A DNA stretch of 49,843 nt from Marivita sp. (GTDB lineage Bacteria > Pseudomonadota > Alphaproteobacteria > Rhodobacterales > Rhodobacteraceae), in the NCBI RefSeq assembly GCF_022763305.1, contig NZ_JALEGT010000040.1, forward strand, positions 1 through 49,843. Reading direction: 5' to 3'. Below the pieces are notes generated by a model. It worked only from the letters and a program-made list of their open reading frames with translations, was not told where the DNA came from and did not search any database. The translations under genes were made by a program, and so were the position numbers. Shown here piece after piece: positions 7,762 through 15,757 of the stretch (the first letter of the stretch is position 1; every line of letters begins with the position of its first letter).

Positions 7762-10445
7762 GCACGCTCAATCTGCTGGTCGCGGTTTGTACGGCCTATG
7801 TGTGCTTTCTGTTCCTTGTGGCCTTCGTCGCTGATCGCCTTGCCATGCAGGGCAAGAAAGCCTGGCTGAGATCGCCGCTTATCTACACATTGTCCCTGTC
7901 AATCTATTGCACCGCTTGGACATTCTACGGGGCAGTCGGTTCGGCTGCTCGCAACGGGTTTGAATACCTGACCATCTATCTGGGTCCGACCATTGTGATG
8001 GTCAGCTGGTGGTGGCTTCTGCGCAAGCTGATCCGCATCGGGCGGACCCAGAAGATCACCTCAATCGCCGACCTGATCTCGTCGCGCTATGGCAAGTCCA
8101 GCCTGTTGGCCGCCGGTGTCACGATCCTCGCGGTGATCGGCACAACACCCTATATCGCGCTGCAGCTTCAGTCCGTAACCCTGTCCTTCTCGGTCTTCGC
8201 GGCGCAATCGGACGGACTGGCCGGTCAGGATCAGGCCCGCGTGGCCTTGTGGCTTTCGCTGGGACTGGCCCTTTTTACCGTCCTATTCGGCACCCGCAAT
8301 CTCGACGCCAAAGAGCGGCATGACGGGGTCGTGATGGCCATCGCCGTCGAGGCAGTGGTCAAGCTGGTCGCCCTTCTGTCGGTGGGCATCTTCGTGGTCT
8401 GGGGTGTCTCGGGTGGCCTGACGGATGCACTGAACCAGATCGACGCATCCGAATTCGGCGAATGGCACACGGATCGAAGCCGCTGGGCCGGGTTGATCTT
8501 CCTGTCTGCGGCCGCCTTTCTCTGCCTGCCGCGCACATTCCAGGTGCTCGTGGTGGAAAATGACGACGAGAGCCATCTGCGCACCGCAAGCTGGGCTTTC
8601 CCGCTGTATCTCTGTCTCATCAGCCTTTTTGTCGTTCCCATCGCTGTTGTCGGGCTCGACATCATGCCGGAAGGATCGAACCCGGATCTCTTTGTTCTGA
8701 CAGTCCCTCTGGCGCTGGGGGAAGACGGATTGGCGATGCTCTCCTTTCTCGGCGGGTTCAGCTCGGCCACGTCGATGGTGATCGTGGCTGCGATTGCCTT
8801 GTCCACGATGGTGTCCAACCACATCGTCATGCCGATCTGGCTGCAACTGCGTCCCAGCGGCGCCAGTGTCTCGGGCGATGTGCGGGCTGCTGTTCTGACG
8901 GCGCGGCGCATTTCGATCGTCGGGGTCGTGATGCTGGGCTATCTCTATTTCCGTCTCTCCAGCGGTGGCGAAGCGCTGGCGTCGATTGGCCTTGTGGCCT
9001 TCTGCGGTCTGGCGCAGGTCTTGCCGGCGATGCTGGGGGGCATGTTCTGGCGCGGCGCAACGCGCATGGGGGCCTTTGCCGGGCTGACCGCCGGATTCGC
9101 CATCTGGCTTTACACGCTGTATCTGCCGAGCTTTGGCGTGGGCACGATCCTGCCGGTGTCTATCGTCGAAAATGGCCTCTTCGGCATGGCGTGGCTCAAA
9201 CCCGATGCGCTTTTCGGGATCTCCGGGATGGACCAGCTCATGCATGCCCTGCTCTGGAGCATGCTTCTGAACGTTGTCGCTTTTGTGGGGGTGTCGCTTG
9301 TGACGTTCCCGTCCCCGCTCGAACGGCTGCAGGCGGCGCAGTTCGTCAACATCTTCGAACACTCCACCAATGCACGCAGCTGGTCGGGCGGTACGGCGCA
9401 AACCGAGGATCTGATGGTCATGGCGCAACGCATTCTGGGAGCGGGCGAAGCGCAGGCGCTGTTCCTGCGCCATGCCCGTCGGCAGGGGGCACGCGGCAAT
9501 CTGCCCGCACCGACGCCGGATTTCCTCGAAGCGCTTGAACGCGAACTGGGCAGTTCGGTGGGTGCCGCAACCGCGCATGCCATGGTGGGCCAGATCACCG
9601 GCGGTATGGCGATCTCTGTCGAGGACCTGATGGCTGTGGCGGACGAAACCGCGCAGATGCTTGAATATTCCGCGCGGCTCAAGGAACAGTCCGAGGAACT
9701 CAGCCGCACCGCGCTTGAATTGCGCAACGCGAACCAGAAGCTCACACGGCTGTCGATCCAGAAAGACGCCTTCCTCAGCCAGATCAGCCACGAATTGCGC
9801 ACGCCGATGACGTCGATCCGCGCCTTTTCGGAAATCCTGCGTGACACGGACCAGATGAGTCCGGACGAACAGTCGCGTTATGCGTCCATCATCCATGACG
9901 AGGCGCAGCGGCTGACGCGGCTGCTGGACGACCTTCTGGATCTGAGCGTTGTCGAGAACGGGCAGGTCAACCTCAACCTGCGCGACGGCACTCTTCGGGA
10001 CGCGCTGGACCGTGCGGTCTCAGCTGCCGCGATCGGGGATGACGGGGTACAGCTCATGATCGAGCGGGACACGTCGCGGGAAGACATCGTTCTGCACACC
10101 GATCTGGACCGCCTGAGCCAAGTGTTCATCAACCTGATCGCCAATGCACGCAAGTATTGCGATTCCAAGACCCCGCGTCTCGTGATCCGCGTCATGAAGG
10201 AAACCGACCGCGTGGTCATTGATTTTCAGGACAACGGGTCTGGCATCGCGCCCGACGCGGTCGACATGATCTTCGAGAAATTCGCGCGGGTCAGTGATCA
10301 GAAGGCAGGTGGCGCCGGGTTGGGCCTTGCCATCTGTCGCCAGGTGATGACGCGCCTGGGAGGCTCGGTCGACTACATCCCGGCCTTGCGCGGGGCGAAT
10401 TTCCGTGTGGTTCTGCCCTATCGCACCGCGATGGCGGCGCAATGA
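7758..10445 (+). CDS. SLC5-transporter/histidine-kinase sensor (CrbS/CbrA-like)
   Basis: The 895-residue membrane sensor has an N-terminal sodium/solute symporter (SLC5) module of about 13 helices (residues 1-520). A STAC-like linker (about 535-625) and a coiled coil (635-665) follow, then a histidine-kinase core. The H-box is SHELRTPMTSI with phospho-acceptor H678, the N-box NLIANARKY (N796) and the G1 box DNGSGIA (D825), followed by a glycine-rich G2 box GGAGLGLA. There is no receiver of its own. Known relatives are CrbS, which controls acs in Vibrio and Pseudomonas, and CbrA, a histidine sensor. The acs gene in the same cluster favours a CrbS-type acetate response. All kinase boxes are intact. 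Confidence 0.88.
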   Translation: MSTLNLLVAVCTAYVCFLFLVAFVADRLAMQGKKAWLRSPLIYTLSLSIYCTAWTFYGAVGSAARNGFEYLTIYLGPTIVMVSWWWLLRKLIRIGRTQKITSIADLISSRYGKSSLLAAGVTILAVIGTTPYIALQLQSVTLSFSVFAAQSDGLAGQDQARVALWLSLGLALFTVLFGTRNLDAKERHDGVVMAIAVEAVVKLVALLSVGIFVVWGVSGGLTDALNQIDASEFGEWHTDRSRWAGLIFLSAAAFLCLPRTFQVLVVENDDESHLRTASWAFPLYLCLISLFVVPIAVVGLDIMPEGSNPDLFVLTVPLALGEDGLAMLSFLGGFSSATSMVIVAAIALSTMVSNHIVMPIWLQLRPSGASVSGDVRAAVLTARRISIVGVVMLGYLYFRLSSGGEALASIGLVAFCGLAQVLPAMLGGMFWRGATRMGAFAGLTAGFAIWLYTLYLPSFGVGTILPVSIVENGLFGMAWLKPDALFGISGMDQLMHALLWSMLLNVVAFVGVSLVTFPSPLERLQAAQFVNIFEHSTNARSWSGGTAQTEDLMVMAQRILGAGEAQALFLRHARRQGARGNLPAPTPDFLEALERELGSSVGAATAHAMVGQITGGMAISVEDLMAVADETAQMLEYSARLKEQSEELSRTALELRNANQKLTRLSIQKDAFLSQISHELRTPMTSIRAFSEILRDTDQMSPDEQSRYASIIHDEAQRLTRLLDDLLDLSVVENGQVNLNLRDGTLRDALDRAVSAAAIGDDGVQLMIERDTSREDIVLHTDLDRLSQVFINLIANARKYCDSKTPRLVIRVMKETDRVVIDFQDNGSGIAPDAVDMIFEKFARVSDQKAGGAGLGLAICRQVMTRLGGSVDYIPALRGANFRVVLPYRTAMAAQ

Positions 10446-10522
10446 TCGCCGGGACACGGTTCTGGTAAACCCTTGGTAACGAATTCAGGCGATAACCGTG
10501 CACAAGAGCACGGGGGCGCTGC

Positions 10523-11539
10523 GTGAACATGGCCGAGGACAACATTGAAACGGTATTGCTGCGCAAGGCCCAGGCGCAGCGCCGGGCGCAGGGCGATGGC
10601 GCGTGGTCCTTGCCCAGGGCTTTGGGACGGGCGCTTTCCATCGCCGCCGACGCGCTTTGGGGGCTGACATTGGTGGCACGCACCTCCGGCGACGAAACCC
10701 TGTCCGTCCATCGCGCTAGTGCACGCCTCGACGCCGACGCTCTGCTTGTCGTGCTGGAGCATGACAGCGGTCCCTGCGCGCTTGTGGCGCTGGACCGCGA
10801 AATCGTGACCGGCTTGATCGACATGCAGACGCTGGGCCGCGTCACGCGTTTTCCCTCCGACGCGCGCGCCTATACGCCGACAGATGCGGCGATGGTCGCG
10901 CCGCTGTTGGACGCTGCCCTGCCGCGCTTTGCGTCGATTCTGGCCGCACAGCCTGACATGGCACACTTGCAGACCTATCGCTTCGGCGCGCTGGTCGAGG
11001 ATGAGGCCGCTGCAGTCCTTGCGCTCGACGCGGAAACCTATCACCTCACCGAGTTCGAAGTCAGTCTGGCACAGGACATGCGCGCGGGTCACATCCTGTT
11101 CCTGTTTCCCGAACCGCTGCGCGCGACGGGTCAGGACAGGCCAAGCCAACCCGGCAAACACGAACACGTGCTCAAGCTGGCGCCGGTGCGCATGCAGGCG
11201 GTCCTGACTCGGATCCATCTTTCGCTGGATCGGGCTCGGGCGCTGCGTCCCGGTGACGTGCTCACGATTGCGCCACGCGCTGCCACCTCAGCGACGCTTG
11301 TCCTGTCCGGAGGGCATGTGGTGGCGCGCGGCAGATTGGGGCAGATGAACGGATTTCGCGCAATCCGCATCGGCGCGGCCGAGAGCACCTTGCACAAACC
11401 CGATCCAGGTCCTGCGCCCGAGGCGTCAACGGTGCTGGTGCCTGTTACGGCACCGGCTGCAGTGTCAATGACTTCCGAAGAGTGGGAGGTCGCGCTGACC
11501 GATCTGGCCACCGATGCTCCGCCCGCCAGCGATCCGTGA
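10523..11539 (+). CDS. Orphan FliM/FliN-family (SpoA domain) protein
   Basis: The 338-residue protein has a FliM-like middle region and a C-terminal SpoA domain at about residues 215-280 (DRARALRPGDVLTIAPRAAT, then RGRLGQMNGFRAIRIG). A proline/alanine-rich tail ends it. No flagellar genes are nearby. The N-terminus (AEDNIETVLLRKAQAQRR) lacks the LSQ-type CheY-binding motif of true FliM. The start is GTG 10523 after GGGGGCG; ATG 10529 is an alternative. It follows the kinase gene by 77 bases. FliM and its CheC-like relatives bind or dephosphorylate CheY, so an interaction with the lone receiver encoded upstream is possible but unproven. It could also be a diverged motor protein. Confidence 0.72.
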   Translation: MNMAEDNIETVLLRKAQAQRRAQGDGAWSLPRALGRALSIAADALWGLTLVARTSGDETLSVHRASARLDADALLVVLEHDSGPCALVALDREIVTGLIDMQTLGRVTRFPSDARAYTPTDAAMVAPLLDAALPRFASILAAQPDMAHLQTYRFGALVEDEAAAVLALDAETYHLTEFEVSLAQDMRAGHILFLFPEPLRATGQDRPSQPGKHEHVLKLAPVRMQAVLTRIHLSLDRARALRPGDVLTIAPRAATSATLVLSGGHVVARGRLGQMNGFRAIRIGAAESTLHKPDPGPAPEASTVLVPVTAPAAVSMTSEEWEVALTDLATDAPPASDP

Positions 11540-11544
11540 CGTGA

Positions 11545-11976
11545 TCAGCGCTGTGCTTCTGCAATCGCCTCAAGGGTGGGGCGAAGACCCGACAGGTCAT
11601 ATCCCGCCCGCGCCACCGTATGAAGAATCTTATCGGCGCTCTGTTCGCCAGCCTGGCTCAGCGCCCAAAGGATCGAACACCGCGTGCCCGAGGCGCAATA
11701 GGCCAGAACCGGACCGTCGGAGGATGCAACCAGATCAGCCTGCTGCGCAACGCGGTCCGGGGTCATCGTCTGATGCGTGATCGGCAACACTTCAAAGCGC
11801 AGACCGGCTGCCTCCATCGCGATCCGCATCGTATCTGATTGATGCGATGGCGGAACTTCGGCATCCGGGCGGTTGCAGATCACGGTCGTGATGCCCGCCG
11901 CCTTGATGGCGGCGGCGTCTTCTGGGTCGATCTGCGGGGACACGTTGTAACGGTCCGTGATGGGGCGAATATCCAT
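11545..11976 (-). CDS. DUF442/TIGR01244 sulfur transferase-phosphatase domain protein
   Basis: This 143-residue protein opens MDIRPITDRYNVSPQIDPEDA, typical of the Blh-type DUF442 domain. The active loop is YCASGTRCS, a CX4R rhodanese/phosphatase-like signature, near residue 92. In other bacteria this domain is fused to the N-terminus of the persulfide-dioxygenase-like Blh protein; here it is a separate gene at the end of the same operon. It probably handles persulfide sulfur during sulfide detoxification. It faces the FliM-like gene tail to tail, five bases apart. Confidence 0.85.
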   Translation of the reverse strand: MDIRPITDRYNVSPQIDPEDAAAIKAAGITTVICNRPDAEVPPSHQSDTMRIAMEAAGLRFEVLPITHQTMTPDRVAQQADLVASSDGPVLAYCASGTRCSILWALSQAGEQSADKILHTVARAGYDLSGLRPTLEAIAEAQR

Positions 11977-11985
11977 GACCGAGAT

Positions 11986-12420
11986 TTACTGCGCCGTCGC
12001 GGGCCTGTCCAGCCAAGACCGCAGGCTGGGCATCGCGCTCATCCCGGCAACCATGGCACCCAGGAACACCAGCCCTTCGATCCCGCCATAGCTCAGCGAA
12101 GCGATTGCCGGACCGGGGCAGAGACCGACCAGCCCCCAGCCCATGCCGAACAGGACCGATCCCATCACAAGGTTGCGGCCCAGCTTGGGGTCGGGGCGCG
12201 GCGGCATGGCATCGCCGGTCAACGCAAAGCGCCGCTTTTCGGCCACGCGCCATGCGATCGCCATCGGGATAATCGCGCCCCCCATGACAAAGGCCAGCGT
12301 CGGATCCCAATTGCCGAAGATATCGAGCCAGCCCTGCACCTTGCGGGTGTCGGTCATCCCCGAAACGAAAAGGCCGGCACCGAACAGGCTTCCGGCGAGA
12401 AAGGCAAAGAGGTTGCGCAT
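11986..12420 (-). CDS. YeeE/YedE (DUF6691-type) sulfur transporter, second half
   Basis: The 144-residue membrane protein begins MRNLFAFLAGSLFGAGLFVSGM and has four helices. Conserved motifs are GNWDPTLAFVMGGA and GLCPGPAIASLSYGG; the cysteine in GLCPGP is the sort of residue that relays sulfur in TsuA/YeeE proteins. It overlaps the other half by one base (TGATG). The pair corresponds to one full-length YeeE that imports thiosulfate or related sulfur species. The start is fixed by the overlap; the much longer reading frame upstream is a shadow. Confidence 0.87.
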   Translation of the reverse strand: MRNLFAFLAGSLFGAGLFVSGMTDTRKVQGWLDIFGNWDPTLAFVMGGAIIPMAIAWRVAEKRRFALTGDAMPPRPDPKLGRNLVMGSVLFGMGWGLVGLCPGPAIASLSYGGIEGLVFLGAMVAGMSAMPSLRSWLDRPATAQ

Positions 12421-12845
12421 CAGATGACCCCCAACAGATGGCGGAAAAGGACGACGGTCAGACCGCCGGCAAGAATGTAGAACACGGTGGCCACGATCCC
12501 GCGCAGCGACAGCCGGGAGATGCCACAGACCCCGTGTCCCGAGGTGCAGCCATTGGCAAGACGCGTTCCGACGCCCACCAGAAGGCCTGCCGCGATCAAG
12601 AGGGCGAAGTTGCTTGTGGCGTGGGTGTCCTTCGGCCCTATCGCCATCAAGAGCAGGAAGGGCACAAGTGCCAACCCCGCGAGGAAGCTGACACGCTCCC
12701 ACAGGGTGCTGCGTCCGCTGCCATCGACAAGCCCGCCGATGATGCCGCTCGCACCCATGATGCGCCCATTGGCGAGCAGATAGACCGCGCCGCCTGTGCC
12801 GATCAGCATGCCGCCGACCAGCCCGTAAATCCAATCCGGGTTCAT
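12420..12845 (-). CDS. YeeE/YedE sulfur transporter, first half
   Basis: The 141-residue membrane protein begins MNPDWIYGLVGGMLIGTGGA, with about four helices. The family motif ANGCTSGHGVCGISRLSLR is at about residues 95-113 and supplies two cysteines. The blh stop is four bases upstream of its start, and it overlaps the second half by one base. Together these halves form a predicted inner-membrane sulfur-compound channel, working with the Blh enzyme to manage sulfide, persulfide or thiosulfate. Confidence 0.87.
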   Translation of the reverse strand: MNPDWIYGLVGGMLIGTGGAVYLLANGRIMGASGIIGGLVDGSGRSTLWERVSFLAGLALVPFLLLMAIGPKDTHATSNFALLIAAGLLVGVGTRLANGCTSGHGVCGISRLSLRGIVATVFYILAGGLTVVLFRHLLGVI

Positions 12846-12849
12846 TTCT

Positions 12850-13713
12850 TTACAATCCGTTCACAGGAACCTTGAGGAAGACCTTGCCGTCCTTGTCCGC
12901 AGGCGGCATTTGCCCGGCGCGCATGTTCACCTGCAGCGACGGGATGATCAGTTTCGGCATGGCCAGTGTCGCGTCCCGCGCATCGCGCATCTCGACAAAG
13001 CGTTCTTTGGTGGCATCGCCACCGACATGCACGTTCTTGGCCCTCTGTTCGCCCACCGTGGTTTCCCACGCGTAGGTGTCGCGGCCCGGGGCCTTGTAGT
13101 CGTGGCCCACGAAAATGCGGGTTTCGTCCGGCAGGGCGAGGATTTTCTGCACCGAGTCGTAAAGCTGTTCGGAAGAGCCGCCCGGAAAGTCGCAGCGCGC
13201 TGTGCCGAAATCCGGCATGAAAAGCGTATCACCAACAAAGGCCGCGTCCCCGACCACATATGTCAGGCAGGCGGGTGTATGGCCCGGCGTATGCAGCACG
13301 TCGGCGCGCATCTGCCCGATGTGAAAGCTGTCACCCTCGACGAACAACTTGTCGAACTGGCTGCCGTCGCGCTGGAACTCGGTGCCTTCGTTGAACACCT
13401 TGCCGAACGTGTCCTGCACGACCTGAATGCGGTCCCCGATCCCGATCTTGCCGCCAAGCGCCTGCTGCAGATAGGGCGCGGCACTCAGGTGATCGGCATG
13501 CACATGGGTTTCCAGAAGCCATTGCACGTCAAGGTCGTTTTCCTTGACGAAGGCGATGACGGCATCGGCAGATTTGGTGTCCGTGCGACCCGAGGAATAA
13601 TCGAAGTCAAGTACACTGTCGACAATCGCGCAGGCGCTGCCCTGCGGGTCCTGCACCACGTAGGAAATGGTGTTGGTGGCGTCGTCGAAAAAACCTGTGA
13701 CTTTGGGTGTCAT
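12850..13713 (-). CDS. blh: Blh/ETHE1-like persulfide dioxygenase-type metallo-hydrolase
   Basis: This 287-residue metallo-beta-lactamase-fold protein has metal motif THVHADHLSAAPYL near residue 69, then HTPGHTPACL, VGDTLFMPDFGTARCDFPGG and VGHDYKAPGR. These match the ETHE1/Blh group, mononuclear-iron persulfide dioxygenases. It lacks the N-terminal DUF442 domain found in Agrobacterium and Xylella Blh; that domain is encoded three genes downstream. It is first in its operon, with AGGAGGGATC before the ATG. In relatives the operon is repressed by an ArsR-type sensor (BigR/SqrR); none is encoded next to it here. Confidence 0.88.
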   Translation of the reverse strand: MTPKVTGFFDDATNTISYVVQDPQGSACAIVDSVLDFDYSSGRTDTKSADAVIAFVKENDLDVQWLLETHVHADHLSAAPYLQQALGGKIGIGDRIQVVQDTFGKVFNEGTEFQRDGSQFDKLFVEGDSFHIGQMRADVLHTPGHTPACLTYVVGDAAFVGDTLFMPDFGTARCDFPGGSSEQLYDSVQKILALPDETRIFVGHDYKAPGRDTYAWETTVGEQRAKNVHVGGDATKERFVEMRDARDATLAMPKLIIPSLQVNMRAGQMPPADKDGKVFLKVPVNGL

Positions 13714-13738
13714 GTCTGATCCCTCCTTGCGTGAACAA

Positions 13739-13766
13739 CATATAAAGAAAATTGAATACGTTGCAA
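13739..13766 (-). promoter_or_regulatory. Promoter of the blh sulfur operon with AT-rich spacer
   Basis: On the minus strand TTGCAA (13766-13761), a 16-nt spacer and TATATG (13744-13739) form a good sigma-70 promoter, 25 bases before the blh ATG. The spacer reads CGTATTCAATTTTCTT and begins with an ATTC half-site. SqrR in Rhodobacter is reported (from memory) to bind ATTC-N8-GAAT; only one half is perfect here, so operator assignment is weak. Confidence 0.5.
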
Positions 13767-13817
13767 GAGGGCTGTCGAAAAAAGTGCATGGCGCGCGCAG
13801 CTTTTGCCGGTGTCGGC

Positions 13818-14870
13818 CTATTTTGCGCTCGAGGCTCCCGCTCCGGTCGGATCCGACAGATAAGCAAGCACATCATTCTTTCCGATTACGCCGATCGGCG
13901 TCATGCCTTCCGTCACCGTCAGGTCCGTTTCGCAGCTGACGAGCGTCGTCATCACCTCTTGCACCCGCGCATCGGCATCAACCGTCGGGGCCTGTGGTTC
14001 CGGCGTGCCCACGCGCATCACATCGCAGGCGCGCAGCACGCCCAACGGGTTCATATGTTTGACGAAATCGGCCACATATTCATTCGACGGGTTTCGGAAG
14101 ATCTCTTGAGGCGTCCCGCATTGCACAATGCGCCCACCTTCCATGATGGCGATCCGGTTTCCGATCTTGAACGCTTCGTCCAGATCGTGGCTGACAAAGA
14201 TGATCGTGCGTTTCAGCCGTTGCTGCAACTCCAGCAACTCGTCCTGCAACTTGGTGCGGATCAGCGGATCAAGTGCCGAGAACGGTTCGTCCATCAGCAG
14301 GATCGGCGCGTCCGTTGCAAAGGCGCGGGCCAGACCGACGCGCTGCTGCATCCCGCCGGACAGTTCCGCCACCTTGCGGTCCGCCCAGTCGGTCAGACCC
14401 ACCAGCGCCAGCTGCTTGTCCACCTGCGCATTGCGTTCGGCCTTCGCTTGGCCGCCCAGTTCGAGTCCAAGCCCCACGTTTTCACGCACACTGCGCCAGG
14501 GAAGAAGCCCGAACTGCTGAAACACCATGGCCACATGTCGGAGCCGGATCGTCCGCAGCGTCTCGGCACTGGCATGTGTCACATCGACAAGCCTTTCGCC
14601 GTCATGCACCCGAACGCATCCGCGCACGACCGGGTTGAGCCCGTTGACCGCCCGCAACAAGGTGGATTTGCCCGATCCCGAGAGCCCCATCAGTACGAGG
14701 ATCTCGCCCTCTGCCACGCTGAGCGAACAATCATGCACGCCCAGAACCTGGCCGGTTTCGCGCTGGATCTGCCCGCGATCCTGCCCGGCATCCATCAGCG
14801 GAAGGGCAGCCTGTGGTTTGTCCCCGAACACGATGGACACATTGTCGAATTCTACGCGCGATCTGTTCAT
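13818..14870 (-). CDS. choV: Choline ABC transporter ATP-binding protein
   Basis: This 350-residue ATPase belongs to the ChoV/ProV/OpuAA family. Walker A GLSGSGKST is at residues 62-70, followed by signature LSGGMQQRVGLARAF and Walker B LLMDEPFSALDPL. The C-terminal region (VDADARVQEVMTTLVSCETD) is a reduced CBS-like module. The start ATG (14870-14868) lies inside the choW stop region with a 4-base overlap, so the longer upstream frame is ignored. It energises choline import with ChoW and ChoX and is the last gene of the choXWV operon. Confidence 0.9.
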   Translation of the reverse strand: MNRSRVEFDNVSIVFGDKPQAALPLMDAGQDRGQIQRETGQVLGVHDCSLSVAEGEILVLMGLSGSGKSTLLRAVNGLNPVVRGCVRVHDGERLVDVTHASAETLRTIRLRHVAMVFQQFGLLPWRSVRENVGLGLELGGQAKAERNAQVDKQLALVGLTDWADRKVAELSGGMQQRVGLARAFATDAPILLMDEPFSALDPLIRTKLQDELLELQQRLKRTIIFVSHDLDEAFKIGNRIAIMEGGRIVQCGTPQEIFRNPSNEYVADFVKHMNPLGVLRACDVMRVGTPEPQAPTVDADARVQEVMTTLVSCETDLTVTEGMTPIGVIGKNDVLAYLSDPTGAGASSAK

Positions 14871-15703
14871 TTCCTGCGCTCCATCCGCAGCATCCGATCG
14901 AGGATGATTGCCACCACGACAATCACGAAGCCACTTTCGAACCCGCGCGCGGTATTGACCTGGTTCAGGGCGCGCACGACCGGAACCCCCAAACCATCCG
15001 CACCGACCAGTGCCGCGATCACCACCATCGACAGCGACAGCATGATGGTCTGGTTCAAGCCGGCCATGATCTGTGGCAAGGCCGATGGCAGTTCGACCTT
15101 CCACAAGAGCTGGGATTTCGTCGCGCCAAATGCCTCGGCCGCCTCGATCAGGGGCAGGGGGGTGGAGCTTACCCCCAGATGGGTCAGCCGGATCGGTGCG
15201 GGCAGCACGAATATCACCGTCGCGATCAGGCCAGGCACCATGCCGATGCCGAAAAACACAATGGCCGGAATAAGATAGACGAATGTGGGAAGCGTCTGCA
15301 TGAGGTCCAGAACAGGGCGCATCCAGGCATAAAGCCGGGGGCGGTGGGCCACTGCGATGCCGATGGGCACACCCACACCCATGCACACAACACACGCCGA
15401 AAGGACAAGCGTCAGGCTTTCGGTCGTTTCCTCCCAATAGCCCTGGTTGATGATGAACAGGAACCCAAGCGCCACGAACAGCGCCACCTTCCAGCTGCGC
15501 TGCAGATACCATGTGAGCGCCACGAAGAGCGCGACGATCACCAGCGGATGCGGCGACTGCAGCAACCACAGAAAGCCGTCGATCATCGCTTCGAGCGCAT
15601 CTGACAGCGCGTCGAAGAAGAATGCGCCATTGCGTTCCAGCCAGTCGAAGGCCGTCCCGGCGACTTGCCCCACCGGGATCTTGTTCTCGGTCAACCAGTC
15701 CAT
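14867..15703 (-). CDS. choW: Choline ABC transporter permease
   Basis: The 278-residue permease is of the ProW/OpuAB type. It has about six helices and the binding-protein-dependent permease loop EAAEAFGATKSQLLWKVELP (EAA motif), which contacts the ATPase. The segment MQTLPTFVYLIPAIVFFGIG is a strong family hallmark. It overlaps choV by four bases. A 54-base spacer with a strong hairpin separates it from choX. With choX and choV it imports choline for the divergent betBA pathway. Confidence 0.92.
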   Translation of the reverse strand: MDWLTENKIPVGQVAGTAFDWLERNGAFFFDALSDALEAMIDGFLWLLQSPHPLVIVALFVALTWYLQRSWKVALFVALGFLFIINQGYWEETTESLTLVLSACVVCMGVGVPIGIAVAHRPRLYAWMRPVLDLMQTLPTFVYLIPAIVFFGIGMVPGLIATVIFVLPAPIRLTHLGVSSTPLPLIEAAEAFGATKSQLLWKVELPSALPQIMAGLNQTIMLSLSMVVIAALVGADGLGVPVVRALNQVNTARGFESGFVIVVVAIILDRMLRMERRK

Positions 15704-15730
15704 CGCAGGTCCCTATCGGTCATGAAAGAA

Positions 15731-15749
15731 GGGCGGCCCGAAGCCGCCC
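15731..15749 (-). terminator. Stem-loop after choX with pyrimidine tract
   Basis: A perfect 7-bp stem, GGGCGGC (15731-15737) and GCCGCCC (15743-15749), has a 5-nt loop. On the minus strand the loop reads TTCGG and the stem is followed by TTCTTTC. It lies eight bases after the choX stop and is probably a partial terminator that lowers choWV relative to choX. Confidence 0.6.
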
Positions 15750-15757
15750 CGCCGTGT

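Noticed and set aside
8283-9896. Minus-strand frame of 537 codons
   Set aside because: It is antisense to the SLC5-kinase gene, whose motifs are unambiguous.
10464-10479. GGTAA direct repeat 11 bases apart before the FliM-like gene, resembling a degenerate CtrA box (TTAC-N7-TTAC on the complement)
   Set aside because: It departs from TTAA-N7-TTAA in both halves and no other CtrA evidence is present.
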